Part shown: one piece after another, positions 1 to 8,760 of the stretch
Position numbering within the stretch: the first letter of the stretch is position 1
How the letters are laid out: each line of letters starts with the position of its first letter
Assembly (NCBI GenBank): GCA_002500925.1
Contig: DLTN01000011.1
Coordinates: forward strand, 1,339-29,285
Length of the DNA stretch: 27,947 bases
Reading direction: 5' to 3'
Origin: Gemmatimonadales bacterium UBA7835
GTDB taxonomy: Bacteria; Gemmatimonadota; Gemmatimonadetes; Longimicrobiales; Gaopeijiaceae
The notes under the pieces: generated by a model
What the model was told of the DNA's origin: nothing
The model's database searches: none
What the model saw: only the letters and a program-made list of their open reading frames with translations
Position numbers and translations under genes: made by a program

Positions 1-1208
1 GCATGAAGCTTCGACGTGGAGATTCCGATTTCGGCGCCGAGGCCAAGCTCTCCCCCATCCGCAAATCTTGTACTGGCATTAACCATCACAGTAGATGATT
101 GGATTGCAGTAACAAATCGGTCAGCTGAACTCTTACTGTCCGTGACAATTGCCTCGGTATGGCCTGACCCAAACTCGGCTATGTGCTCAATCGCCTGCTC
201 CATATCATCGACAATTCTCACCGCGAGTATCAAGTCAAGATACTCCTCTGACCAGTCACTTTCGCTCGCTTTGGCCGCAGGAACTCCGACGCTTTCGAGG
301 AGTGGGACAGTTCGATCACACCCTCGCAACTGCACTCCATCATCAACCAAACGCCGAGCAATCTCGGGCAGGAGTGAGGATGCCCCTCGGTGCACTAGGA
401 GTGTCTCGGCCGCATTACACACTCCCGGACGCTGTACTTTAGCGTTGTGAACGATATTGGAGGCCCTATCTGGCGGAGCGCTCTCGTCTAGGTAGACATG
501 GCAAACGCCTTTGTAGTGTTGTAATACCGGAATCCGACTCTTCTCGGTCACTGCTCGGATTAGCCCCTCTCCGCCCCTAGGAATCACTAGATCGATGTCA
601 TCCTCTTTGGTCAGGAGCACATCGATGGCTTCGCGGTCCGTAGTTGGAACCAACTGCACGGACTTTACCGGAAGCGAACTGGCCCCAAGCCCCAATTCCA
701 CCGCATTCGCAATCGATCGATTTGTGTGAATCGCCTCGGAACCACCTCGAAGAATCACTGCGTTACCAGCCTTCAAGCAGAGTGCTGCCGCGTCTGCAGT
801 CACATTTGGTCGACTCTCATAGATCATCGCTATCACACCCAAAGGAATGCGCATACGAGCGACCCGAAGTCCATTAGGACGGACTACCTGATCCTCTAGG
901 TCACCGAGCGGGTCCGGCTGCCCTGCAATTTCACGGACAGCGGCCGCAAGCTTGGTCACCCCATCAGAATCTAAGACCAAGCGGTTGCGCATCGCACCCG
1001 TGATCCCACTGCGATCGGCATTGCCTAGGTCTACGGCGTTCGCCGACACGATTTGGGATGATTCAGTTTCGAGCGCAACAGCAATAGCATTCAATGCCTC
1101 TCTTCTTTCTTCTGCAGTAGAGCGCGCCATATGCCACCCAGCCTTGCGCGCGTCGGCAGCCATCTGGTCTATAACTTGCGCCGACGAAAGATCCTTAACG
1201 GTCGTCAC
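1..1208 (-). CDS. proA: Gamma-glutamyl phosphate reductase (glutamate-5-semialdehyde dehydrogenase), 3' end cut by window edge
   Basis: Second step of proline synthesis: NADPH-dependent reduction of gamma-glutamyl phosphate to glutamate-5-semialdehyde in the cytoplasm. About 402 residues are visible of a family usually near 415-420, and the frame is open to base 1. Landmarks are the substrate/cofactor stretch PLGVIAMIYESRPNVT (about residues 122-137), the LKAGNAVILRGGSEA segment, and the catalytic cysteine in PGVCNAAETLL (about Cys264). The last visible residues, GISTSKLH, match the family's C-terminal end, so only about 15 residues are missing. The GTG start at 1208 overlaps the proB stop by four bases (GTGA), which gives the usual proB-proA order with translational coupling. 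Identification is secure; the start is set by the overlap. Confidence 0.96.
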   Translation of the reverse strand, partial: MTTVKDLSSAQVIDQMAADARKAGWHMARSTAEERREALNAIAVALETESSQIVSANAVDLGNADRSGITGAMRNRLVLDSDGVTKLAAAVREIAGQPDPLGDLEDQVVRPNGLRVARMRIPLGVIAMIYESRPNVTADAAALCLKAGNAVILRGGSEAIHTNRSIANAVELGLGASSLPVKSVQLVPTTDREAIDVLLTKEDDIDLVIPRGGEGLIRAVTEKSRIPVLQHYKGVCHVYLDESAPPDRASNIVHNAKVQRPGVCNAAETLLVHRGASSLLPEIARRLVDDGVQLRGCDRTVPLLESVGVPAAKASESDWSEEYLDLILAVRIVDDMEQAIEHIAEFGSGHTEAIVTDSKSSADRFVTAIQSSTVMVNASTRFADGGELGLGAEIGISTSKLH

Positions 1209-2323
1209 GCGTGAACCTCATGACTGGATAGAACCAAGCGATCAGGGCGCATCACAACTGTACCGGTCTCCAAACCGAGCTCAATCTTCACTTCGTCTGT
1301 ATGCATACCCCGAATGCGCTCTACGTCGCGGTCATCGAACCGTACTATGCCGCGTGCGTGCTCTACACCTTGATCGTCGACCACCGCCACCAGGTCCCCC
1401 CGTCGGAAACGCCCTCCGACTCCGACCACACCGCGGGGAAGCAGACTCGCGCGACGACGAAGCGCCCGCACGGCGCCGTCATCTATAACTAGCCATCCAG
1501 TCAAACCTTTCTGCACAGCCATCCAGTGCCGCCGTGCTCGAAGTGGTTCTGCATGTGCTTCGATACGCGTCCCTGCATCCCCACCCGCCAGAAGAGTTTC
1601 TAGTACTTTCGGGTCGTTGCCAGCCGCAATCACAGTCGGCACACCATACCGCCCAGCCCGCTCAGCTGCTTCTAGCTTTGTCTCCATCCCTCCAGTCGAA
1701 ACAGCCTGTTTCTTCCCGAAACAGAGCGCGCGTAGTTCTTGTGCACTCGAAGCACACGAAACAATCTGCGCTCCTGAATCAACGTCGGGATCTCGATCAT
1801 AGACACCGGGCACGTCAGTCAACAGAGCCAGAAGGTCAGCGTCAACAAGCGACGCCGTCATGGCGGCCAGATTGTCATTATCACCGACCATAATCTCATC
1901 TACGCTCACGGTGTCATTCTCATTTACAATCGGGATCACACCGGCCTGTAGGAGCTCGCGTAGCACTCCCCTGGCTGCAACGTAACGCCGCCGGTCTCTC
2001 AGGCAGTCGTTAGTCAAGAGCACCTGACCCACCGTGAGGCCAACTTCCTGAAACGCATCGCTCCAAAGCTTCATCAAGCGTCCCTGACCTATTGCCGCAG
2101 CGGCCTGTCGCTCAGCGGTTCGTGTCGGCGGCATCACGTAACCCGCCGCTCTGAATCCCGCCGCCACGGCGCCGCTCGATACTATTACCACATTTCGCTC
2201 ACCCGACGCCGCAACCGTCCTCGCGACAGTTGCCATCTGTTCTGTATCTAGCTCCTCCGAACCGCTGGTCAGGAGGCTGCTCCCAAACTTCAGGACCACA
2301 GTCTTGGGCGATGAATTATTCAT
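1205..2323 (-). CDS. proB: Glutamate 5-kinase with C-terminal PUA domain
   Basis: Phosphorylates glutamate to gamma-glutamyl phosphate, the committed and normally proline-inhibited step of proline synthesis. The N-terminal amino-acid kinase domain (about residues 1-250) shows VVLKFGSSLLT, VVIVSSGAVAAG, IPIVNENDTVS, the GDNDNLAA motif and STGGMETKLEAA. The C-terminal 100 residues form a PUA domain with a typical RGVVGVGGRFRRGD stretch. At 372 residues it has the normal two-domain length. An ATG at 2323 is preceded in frame by a TTG at 2326; I chose the ATG. No clear Shine-Dalgarno is visible and the upstream 30 bases are very AT-rich. The stop overlaps the proA start. Confidence 0.96.
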   Translation of the reverse strand: MNNSSPKTVVLKFGSSLLTSGSEELDTEQMATVARTVAASGERNVVIVSSGAVAAGFRAAGYVMPPTRTAERQAAAAIGQGRLMKLWSDAFQEVGLTVGQVLLTNDCLRDRRRYVAARGVLRELLQAGVIPIVNENDTVSVDEIMVGDNDNLAAMTASLVDADLLALLTDVPGVYDRDPDVDSGAQIVSCASSAQELRALCFGKKQAVSTGGMETKLEAAERAGRYGVPTVIAAGNDPKVLETLLAGGDAGTRIEAHAEPLRARRHWMAVQKGLTGWLVIDDGAVRALRRRASLLPRGVVGVGGRFRRGDLVAVVDDQGVEHARGIVRFDDRDVERIRGMHTDEVKIELGLETGTVVMRPDRLVLSSHEVHA

Positions 2324-2326
2324 CAA

Positions 2327-2467
2327 TAATGAATATTATCACATTTTTGTCCGTGCAACCCCCCGAGCGGGGTTACCTAAAGGGAACTTAAATACTCGCG
2401 CCGGCGCTCCCGTTGAGTGAACATTCCTTTATCAACACCAATATCCACTAACTCCGAGTAATTTCTC
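2327..2467. promoter_or_regulatory. Divergent intergenic region between proB and the nucleotidyltransferase
   Basis: This 141-base spacer separates two divergent operons and should hold promoters for both. It contains a perfect 6-bp GC-rich inverted repeat, AACCCC (2357-2362) / GGGGTT (2369-2374). Neither direction has a following T tract, so it does not look like a terminator. At its proB edge a 7-bp inverted repeat, TATTCAT (2317-2323) / ATGAATA (2329-2335), overlaps the proB start codon, where a repressor or ribosome could compete. On the minus strand TTGCAC, 17 bases, then TATTCA is a possible promoter lying almost on the start codon. All sites are guesses from pattern alone. Confidence 0.35.
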
Positions 2468-3394
2468 TTGAGCTTCCCACTCGTCGTGCTGGCTGCAGGT
2501 CTCTCAACAAGGTACGGACGCCTCAAACAGCTAGACGCACTCGGCCCCCGTGGAGAAGCAATCATGGATTTCAACGTCTACGACGCAGCTAATTCGGGCT
2601 TTCGATCCGTAACCTATGTCGTGCGAAGAGAGATACTGGAGGACGTAAAACAGCATGTTAAAGACACCATAGGGGAGAAATTCGAGACAAACTTTGTTTG
2701 TCAGGAGCTGGACAAATTACCCTCGGGGTTTAAGGCACCACCCGACCGTATCAAGCCATGGGGTACTGCGCATGCTGTCCTCTGCGCAGCTTCCCAGATC
2801 GAAGGCCCTTTCGCAGTATGCAATGCAGACGATCTATATGGAATCGGGGCTTTCCGACTTCTGTTCGAGGAGATGAGCCGCCAAGAACCAGGAGATAAAG
2901 GCGAAGCCACACTGGTCGGTTACTCACTGGATAAGACGCTATCCACAGCTGGGGGTGTAGCAAGAGGCGTGTGTGTCCTAGGCCCGAATGACATACTTGA
3001 GCGTGTCACAGAGGTCCAGAATATCCGGTGCGATGATCACTTGATAACGGGCTCGACTATAGATGGGAGCCCAGTAGAACTTTCGGGTGACGAAATCGTC
3101 TCGATGAACCTATGGGGATTAACACCGTCGATCATCAACAGCCTGCGTCGGCAGTTTCGTCATTTTCTTGAGTACTGGGGATCGGACACACAAGCGGAAC
3201 ACTTCCTCTCGACATCACTCAACGCACAGGTCGAGCTAGGAACGACGCGAGTTCGTGTACGCCGAGCCTCGGATACGTGGTTAGGCATTACCCACGAAGC
3301 AGACCGTTTAGGTTCTCAGACCGTTCTAGCGGAACGGTTAGCCGCAGGGGTGTACCCAGCGGATCTAGCCGACGCCCTCGCACGTTTGGGATAG
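2468..3394 (+). CDS. Nucleotidyltransferase (NTP_transferase fold), probably sugar-1-phosphate activating
   Basis: 308 residues with the nucleotide-binding N-terminus of sugar nucleotidyltransferases: VVLAAGLSTRYGRLKQLDAL (residues 6-25), a variant of the GxGTRL-pK signature. A PWGTAHAV base-recognition segment follows at 97-104 and a probable metal-binding CNADDLYG at 118-125. The C-terminal half (DEIVSMNLWGLTP onward) is less familiar. The start must be the TTG at 2468, because an in-frame TAA lies at 2459-2461; no strong ribosome site is visible. Four bases separate it from the symporter, so the two are one operon. With a galactokinase-family gene nearby on the other strand, I infer it activates a sugar-1-phosphate, but the substrate is unknown. 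Confidence 0.8.
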   Translation: MSFPLVVLAAGLSTRYGRLKQLDALGPRGEAIMDFNVYDAANSGFRSVTYVVRREILEDVKQHVKDTIGEKFETNFVCQELDKLPSGFKAPPDRIKPWGTAHAVLCAASQIEGPFAVCNADDLYGIGAFRLLFEEMSRQEPGDKGEATLVGYSLDKTLSTAGGVARGVCVLGPNDILERVTEVQNIRCDDHLITGSTIDGSPVELSGDEIVSMNLWGLTPSIINSLRRQFRHFLEYWGSDTQAEHFLSTSLNAQVELGTTRVRVRRASDTWLGITHEADRLGSQTVLAERLAAGVYPADLADALARLG

Positions 3395-3398
3395 CCCA

Positions 3399-5171
3399 AT
3401 GCAACTGACGACACTCGACTGGACGGTCATCTCAGTATACGGCGTGGTGGCCGTATCTATAGGAGTCTGGTTCGCACGCCGGGCCGGATCCAAGTCTGAT
3501 GAGTTCTTCTTGGGCGGGCGCTCGATGCCGTGGTGGCTCCTTGGAACGTCCATGGTTGCAACGACTTTCTCAACAGATACTCCAAACTTGGTGACCGATC
3601 TCGTCCGTACTGGTGGTGTCAGTCAGAACTGGGTCTGGTGGGCATTCGTGATCACTGGTATGTGCACAGTGTTCTTTTACGCCAAGCTTTGGCGGAGATC
3701 TGGGATCTCCACTGATATCGGGTTCTATGAACTCCGTTACTCGGGAAGACCCGCCGCATTTCTTAGGGGATTTAGAGCAGTTTATCTAGGGATCTTCTTC
3801 AACTGCATGATCATGGCAACAGTTACGCTCGCCGCGATCAAAATTGGTGGCGTGCTCCTCGGAGCTTCAAAGTACGAAGTAGTCCTCGTTGCAGGAGCCG
3901 TAACCACAATCTACTCCGCTACGTCAGGACTGTGGGGCGTAGTCGTAACCGACCTGATTCTCTTCGGTGTCGCAATGATCGGCTCGGTTGCTGCCGCATG
4001 GTACGCCCTAGCACAACCCCAAGTAGGAGGGCTCGCGGGACTCTTCAGTGACCCAACAGTCACCGAGAAACTGTCTCTCCTGCCTGATTTTTCCGACTGG
4101 AGGACAGCTTCGACGGTCTTCATCATCCCCATCGCGGTGCAATGGTGGAGCACCTGGTACCCCGGCGCCGAACCTGGCGGAGGAGGGTATGTGGCCCAAC
4201 GGATGCTAGCTGCCAAGGATGAAAACCACGCCATGAAGGCAACGCTGTGGTTCAACATCGCCCACTACGCACTCCGACCCTGGCCCTGGATCATCGTTGC
4301 ACTTGCCTCTCTCATCATTTACCCGACCCTAGAATCGATCCAGGCTGCGTTCCCCAACGTGGATCCGTCTATCGTCCGTAACGATCTCGCATACCCCGCG
4401 ATGCTCGTTTTCCTCCCATCGGGCCTACTCGGACTAGTGGTCGCGTCTCTGGCAGCGGCGTACATGTCAACCATAAGCACGCACCTAAACTGGGGAGCTT
4501 CATATATGGTAGATGATGTGTACCGTCGATTCATAGCGCCCAACGAGGATGAGAAGCAGTACGTGCGAATCGGCAGGCTCGCGACCGTCGGTCTCATCAC
4601 CCTAGCTGGCGTCATCTCTCTTTGGCTAGAGAACGCATTGCAGGCATTTCAGATTCTCCTTCAGATAGGTGCAGGAACCGGCTTGGTCTTCCTGTTACGT
4701 TGGTTCTGGTGGCGAATCAACGCCTGGAGCGAGCTGTCAGCTATGGTCATATCGTTCCTGGTCGCTCTCTACTTCCAGTTCGGACACGAAGCACTAGGGT
4801 TCAAAGAGATTGATCCGTCGCTTCAATTGGTACTAGGTGTTCTGATCACTACGGCTGGATGGATCACCGTAACATTTCTCACTCCGCCGACTGAGCATGA
4901 GACGCTCAAGTCCTTCCACCGGCTCATTCGGCCGATGGGCAACGGATGGGCGGGAGCCGGCCTAGGACTCACAGAGGAAGACCGCAGTGCCGAAAGCGCG
5001 TCGGCAGCCTTCCTTGCTTGGTTCCTCGGTGTCACCGTTGTTTACGGTGCCGTTCTTGGAACCGGCTACCTGCTCTATGGTCAAGCGATAATGGCCGGGG
5101 TATGCCTCGGTGCTGCAGTGATCGCCTCGTTAGCGCTTCTCAAGACCCTTCCCCGCGTTGGCCTCACCTGA
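3399..5171 (+). CDS. Sodium:solute symporter (SSF/SSS family)
   Basis: 590-residue inner-membrane protein with about 13 hydrophobic helices. The N-terminus reads DWTVISVYGVVAVSIGVWFA followed by the family's EFFLGGRSMPWW and FSTDTPN stretch. The SSF signature is in SGLLGLVVASLAAAYMST, which matches GLxxxxxAAxMS. SSF proteins use the Na+ gradient to import sugars, amino acids, carboxylates or vitamins. Position directly after a sugar-type nucleotidyltransferase and opposite a glycosidase/sugar-kinase pair suggests a sugar substrate, which is inference from context. Its 3' end converges with the NorB-like gene, with only 23 bases between the stops. Confidence 0.92.
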   Translation: MQLTTLDWTVISVYGVVAVSIGVWFARRAGSKSDEFFLGGRSMPWWLLGTSMVATTFSTDTPNLVTDLVRTGGVSQNWVWWAFVITGMCTVFFYAKLWRRSGISTDIGFYELRYSGRPAAFLRGFRAVYLGIFFNCMIMATVTLAAIKIGGVLLGASKYEVVLVAGAVTTIYSATSGLWGVVVTDLILFGVAMIGSVAAAWYALAQPQVGGLAGLFSDPTVTEKLSLLPDFSDWRTASTVFIIPIAVQWWSTWYPGAEPGGGGYVAQRMLAAKDENHAMKATLWFNIAHYALRPWPWIIVALASLIIYPTLESIQAAFPNVDPSIVRNDLAYPAMLVFLPSGLLGLVVASLAAAYMSTISTHLNWGASYMVDDVYRRFIAPNEDEKQYVRIGRLATVGLITLAGVISLWLENALQAFQILLQIGAGTGLVFLLRWFWWRINAWSELSAMVISFLVALYFQFGHEALGFKEIDPSLQLVLGVLITTAGWITVTFLTPPTEHETLKSFHRLIRPMGNGWAGAGLGLTEEDRSAESASAAFLAWFLGVTVVYGAVLGTGYLLYGQAIMAGVCLGAAVIASLALLKTLPRVGLT

Positions 5172-5194
5172 CGGATATGGGTAGAGGCCGCGGG

Positions 5195-6670
5195 CTACGC
5201 CCTGACGTCACTTACCCACCAGTAACGGAACGCGACAGGTGTAAGCTTGAAGAGCAAGGCAACGAAGAAGACGAGTGCGAAGAAGCCAGTGACTGTGAAC
5301 AGGATACCGTTCCACATTGGAAGCCACGACGGTGGAACATATATCTCTCCCGGTGCGAACGCAGACCGACCAATCCCCGTAATCGTTCCCGAAAGGTGAA
5401 GCCATCCAACGAGAGCTGCGACTCCCAAATTGAGCCCGATAATGATGTTTCGCATCTCTCTCGTGTTTAGAGAAGCTACCGATTCTTTCCCCTCTCGAGC
5501 GGCCAAGTGCTCTCCGAGAATCCATATAATGGCTCCGATCAGTACCATAGTGTCGATACCGATAGTTGCACCCATAGCGTGGCCAGTAACTGCATAAGTA
5601 CCGTGGATTATCGCATTCAGAGGCGGAACTGATATCAGCACTGCAGAAAGCAAAATAAAGACTGACCAATATTTAGATGCCGTAAATGATCCACGTGCGG
5701 CGCAGAATGCATTGTCCTCCGTTGCACTTACAAGCTTCCACAGGTCATAGATCGCTCTGCACAGAATCGAGATTTCCATCATGCTCACCACGAACGAAAC
5801 CCATTTGATTACGTGGTCCTGAGGCAGGTGGTACGTATGGTGCGCAAAGTTTGTAAATGAGTTCAATAACCCTACACTGAAAAGCGCATAGGCGACTCGT
5901 GAGTGTCCGTATTTTGGATCTTCACTGATCCTCTCACCTATGTATATGACCGAGCCATATACGAAGAGGTTGAACGCACCAACTAACGTTCCGGTGGCCT
6001 TCCATTGTACTTGAAGATCCTGCAACGGATTGGAGAAGATGCCCGGGACTAAATAAAGGTGTTGTTCAACGAACGTGACGATAAAGAAGAGCATACCAAC
6101 GCCCCACATCGTCATGTACAATGGCCTTTGGAAAAAATTCGGTCCAGCCACGCGAAAAAAATTCCACGCGTAACAAAGCCAACCGATTAAAATCAGTGCA
6201 CTGAATACGGGATGAAAACCTACATACTCGCGGCCTGACCCGATGCCCAGAGCTAGTGTGACCAGAATACCCGCCCCAGCAATCGACCAAGAAACTACTT
6301 GAACCCGAAGTCTAATTCGGTCGCCGCGGGTCGCGATGCCACCGTAGTCCTGCAGCCATCGATGCACCACCGCCACACCGCCAAGGAAGATCCAAGCAGA
6401 GGCGAAGGTCGTATGCACCGGACGCAACTGTCGCAGATCGATACCAAGTGCTTGAAAACTCGGAGCTAATGTTGGGATCGAATACAGCGCACCCAACATT
6501 CCTGCCACCAGAGTTACAGCGATCGCGATCAACCCACCCCGAATAAACATGATCGTGGCGAACTGACGGACCGGATCTCCGGCCTCAAAAGGCAGCCAGA
6601 CACCACCGACCGCAGAGGGCCCGCTTAAGTCCACAGGTGCCCCAAACCTCTGGGTCTCATTGAAGGTCAT
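5195..6670 (-). CDS. NorB-like heme-copper oxidase superfamily subunit I with divergent active site
   Basis: 491-residue polytopic protein (about 12 helices) related to nitric oxide reductase NorB and cbb3 oxidase CcoN. Visible landmarks: LRPVHTTFASAW with the helix II heme b histidine (His86); FAHHTYHLPQ with the paired metal-B histidines (His277-278); and NAIIHGTYAVTGHAMGATIG, which aligns without gaps to the NorB helix X region, putting His364 at the high-spin heme ligand. Two expected ligands are absent. The helix VI histidine, 51 residues before the pair, is Thr226 in WKATGTLVG, and the second helix X histidine is Met366. The NorB glutamate near helix VI is also absent. The ATG at 6670 overlaps the cytochrome stop (ATGA) and follows a GGGAG site; an upstream in-frame extension to 6733 lies inside the cytochrome gene. 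The reaction is uncertain. Confidence 0.82.
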   Translation of the reverse strand: MTFNETQRFGAPVDLSGPSAVGGVWLPFEAGDPVRQFATIMFIRGGLIAIAVTLVAGMLGALYSIPTLAPSFQALGIDLRQLRPVHTTFASAWIFLGGVAVVHRWLQDYGGIATRGDRIRLRVQVVSWSIAGAGILVTLALGIGSGREYVGFHPVFSALILIGWLCYAWNFFRVAGPNFFQRPLYMTMWGVGMLFFIVTFVEQHLYLVPGIFSNPLQDLQVQWKATGTLVGAFNLFVYGSVIYIGERISEDPKYGHSRVAYALFSVGLLNSFTNFAHHTYHLPQDHVIKWVSFVVSMMEISILCRAIYDLWKLVSATEDNAFCAARGSFTASKYWSVFILLSAVLISVPPLNAIIHGTYAVTGHAMGATIGIDTMVLIGAIIWILGEHLAAREGKESVASLNTREMRNIIIGLNLGVAALVGWLHLSGTITGIGRSAFAPGEIYVPPSWLPMWNGILFTVTGFFALVFFVALLFKLTPVAFRYWWVSDVRA

Positions 6671-7431
6671 CGGAACTCCCACCAGTTGAGTTTCCTCCAC
6701 TCTATACTCCTTCCCGCCTGACGATCGTCCCATTCCGCCATCAGCCCAGAGCGATTCTGGTATAACCAGTCAAAGTACTTGATCAGGTGATCAAGCTGTT
6801 CATCAGAAAGTACGGGCGAAGGTGGAGGCATACCTCTCTCTGGCCTACCCCTCTTGAGAACCTCTATGAGATCCTCGGTATCAAGACGCTCAGTCACTGT
6901 GGAAAGGTCTGGAGCGCCTACAATCGAAGACTGGAATGGAAAGTGGCAAGCCGAGCAAATTCCAGAAGAGAACGTTCTGAAACCCTCAAGTTCATCACCC
7001 GATGCCTCAGCTCTCACCACTGCGTCAAACGCAGCCTGAGGGGTCACGGAAGTACTTGGGTCACCCAGTCGAAGCTGGCCGCGCCCTACGTCTGGTCGAT
7101 CGATTTCCTCAAGAAAGGAGCGAATGTATTGAATCTGTTCGTCAGCATATGCATATGCCGGCATCTGACCACTACCCACAGTGAGCAGCGAGGCGAGGCG
7201 AGTTTCGTCGACGCGACTGGAAGCATTCGTAAGGTCCGGCCCTAAAAATCCTCCTTGGCCCCAGAGTTGATGACAAACCTGACAGGACCCTTCGTGGAAG
7301 AGTTTGCGACCCTCAACTGCATCGGCAGACAGAACTATGTCTGTGTCGTCAGAATACACCAGCCCAGACTGGATCACGAAGCACGCTACTAACACTGACA
7401 GTAGGACTTTCTTTGATAAGGGTTGGAACAT
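6667..7431 (-). CDS. Diheme cytochrome c (NorC-like), electron donor subunit
   Basis: 254 residues from the ATG at 7431. A hydrophobic N-terminus (KKVLLSVLVACFVIQSGLVY) acts as signal peptide or membrane anchor. The first heme site is CQVCH within a NorC-like context, QLWGQGGFLGPDLTN, with an axial-Met candidate in SGQMPAY. The second is CSACH with RGMPPPSP as the Met region. Ordinary NorC has one heme, so this is a longer two-domain version. It overlaps the NorB-like gene by four bases and almost certainly forms a complex with it on the periplasmic side. The frame could extend upstream to 7518, but the signal peptide favours 7431. No clear ribosome site was seen. Confidence 0.85.
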   Translation of the reverse strand: MFQPLSKKVLLSVLVACFVIQSGLVYSDDTDIVLSADAVEGRKLFHEGSCQVCHQLWGQGGFLGPDLTNASSRVDETRLASLLTVGSGQMPAYAYADEQIQYIRSFLEEIDRPDVGRGQLRLGDPSTSVTPQAAFDAVVRAEASGDELEGFRTFSSGICSACHFPFQSSIVGAPDLSTVTERLDTEDLIEVLKRGRPERGMPPPSPVLSDEQLDHLIKYFDWLYQNRSGLMAEWDDRQAGRSIEWRKLNWWEFR

Positions 7432-7551
7432 TGACGCTGGGCCAGGACGCTTAGGGGCTGCTGAAGATTGCCTTTCGACGAGACGAGTCAAGCTGAGCCC
7501 AAGCCACCGGAGATCCAACGCTACCCTAGCGCTCAGACCTGAGAACGAGTC

Positions 7552-8760
7552 TCAGATCACTTGAACGGAAGCACCGCGAGAGGGAACCGCGATAAAAAGA
7601 TGCTCATCCATCTGGTTCTTTCGACCTCGCCGTTCGTAATACTCGGCCCGAAGAGCACCTAATACGTCCCTCGTTCTGCGACGTTCAGCCAGAGCGACTA
7701 CACAGCCACCAAACCCCGCTCCTGTTAGGCGAGCGCCCACCGCGCCCCCATCTCTAGCAACCTGTACAAGCTCATCCAGAACTTCGGTGCTGACCTGATA
7801 ATCTGTCTTCAATGAGTCGTGGGATGCATTCATATAATCACCAAAACCGCGAATATCTGCCGCAAGCATCCGCTCAACCGCTGCCTCTACTCGACCAGCC
7901 TCCGTCACTACATGCCGAAAACATCTATGTTCGGTTTCTGGAAGCAATTTTTCAGCAAAATAGAGCAGGATCTCTGTATCCAGTGATGCACACAACTCGG
8001 GGTACGACTCATGCAGACCCTCTGTAATACCTTGTTTTAATAAGTTGGTACTTATGACGCGAAACGCCTCTTCACACTTCGCGCGGCGCAGGTTGTACTC
8101 GAATTGGAGTGAGCCCGATTTCTCCGCCACCTCACCCGAATCAGCAATTATAAAGCACCAGTCATCGGGAACAGTTACATGCTGAATTCGAATCGGGTTG
8201 AACGAAATCTTAGCCGCCGATTGATCCTTTGCTCCAAGCGAGATCGCCTGGTCCATGCCTCCCCCGCGAGTTCCGACGAAGAGTTCCGCTTCCGCCATCA
8301 AGCCAGCGAACTCGCCTGGCTCCGCTAAAACATCGTTCACATGCGCGAGTGCTAGGCCGACTGCGTTGACTATAGCAGAGGATGAAGACAGTCCCGCCGC
8401 TACCGGGATGTCTGACTGAAGTACCCCGTCAAAGCCACGCTGGATCTCAAAACGGCAAGCCAATTCCTTGGCTGGAGCTTTCACATAATTACCCCACGAG
8501 CCCTGGCTCCACCGCTCAATCTTCGGCCCGATTTCAAACTCGACAGGGGGAAACCGCTCATCGCTCGAGTGCAGAACTACCATTCTGTCGTTTCGAGGAC
8601 GAAACACGATTCGGACCGCCCGCTGAAGAGCCATGGGGAACACAGGCAAACCGTTGTAATCAATGTGCTCGCCAATAAGGTTCACTCTACCCGGCACTCT
8701 CACCCTGTGACTCGGAGAGCAGTTGTACATCTCTTTGAACAGATCTTCGAGACAGCTCAC
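7552..8760 (-). CDS. Galactokinase-family GHMP sugar kinase (galactose or N-acetylgalactosamine)
   Basis: 402 residues carrying all three GHMP kinase motifs: PGRVNLIGEHIDYNG (23-37), the ATP loop PVAAGLSSSSAIVNA (119-133), and a C-terminal GARLTGAGFGGCVVAL. The probable catalytic Asp is in GTRGGGMDQA (Asp170). It makes sugar-1-phosphate from ATP and a galactose-type sugar. Galactokinases usually have GEHTDYN, whereas the HIDY...FPMA form here recalls the GALK2 (GalNAc kinase) branch, so the substrate may be GalNAc. The GTG start at 8760 overlaps the stop of the GH109-like gene (GTGA). The two belong together: one releases the sugar, the other phosphorylates it. Substrate choice is inference. 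Confidence 0.88.
   Translation of the reverse strand: MSCLEDLFKEMYNCSPSHRVRVPGRVNLIGEHIDYNGLPVFPMALQRAVRIVFRPRNDRMVVLHSSDERFPPVEFEIGPKIERWSQGSWGNYVKAPAKELACRFEIQRGFDGVLQSDIPVAAGLSSSSAIVNAVGLALAHVNDVLAEPGEFAGLMAEAELFVGTRGGGMDQAISLGAKDQSAAKISFNPIRIQHVTVPDDWCFIIADSGEVAEKSGSLQFEYNLRRAKCEEAFRVISTNLLKQGITEGLHESYPELCASLDTEILLYFAEKLLPETEHRCFRHVVTEAGRVEAAVERMLAADIRGFGDYMNASHDSLKTDYQVSTEVLDELVQVARDGGAVGARLTGAGFGGCVVALAERRRTRDVLGALRAEYYERRGRKNQMDEHLFIAVPSRGASVQVI

Noticed and set aside
16..450. Long open plus-strand frame near the left edge
   Set aside because: Antisense to proA, whose protein is clearly conserved; the plus-strand translation has no recognisable features.
2377..2574. Minus-strand 65-codon frame opposite the nucleotidyltransferase start
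   Set aside because: It overlaps the conserved N-terminus of the real gene and the divergent promoter region; the translation resembles nothing.
5192..5202. GGGC-TAC-GCCC hairpin between convergent genes as a terminator
   Set aside because: Only four pairs, no T tract on either side, and it overlaps the NorB-like stop codon.
6671..6733. Upstream extension of the NorB-like protein
   Set aside because: It lies wholly inside the cytochrome c gene; the ATG at 6670 has a GGGAG site and an ATGA overlap.
7432..7518. Upstream extension of the diheme cytochrome
   Set aside because: It would put 29 polar residues before a good signal peptide; the ATG at 7431 fits export better.
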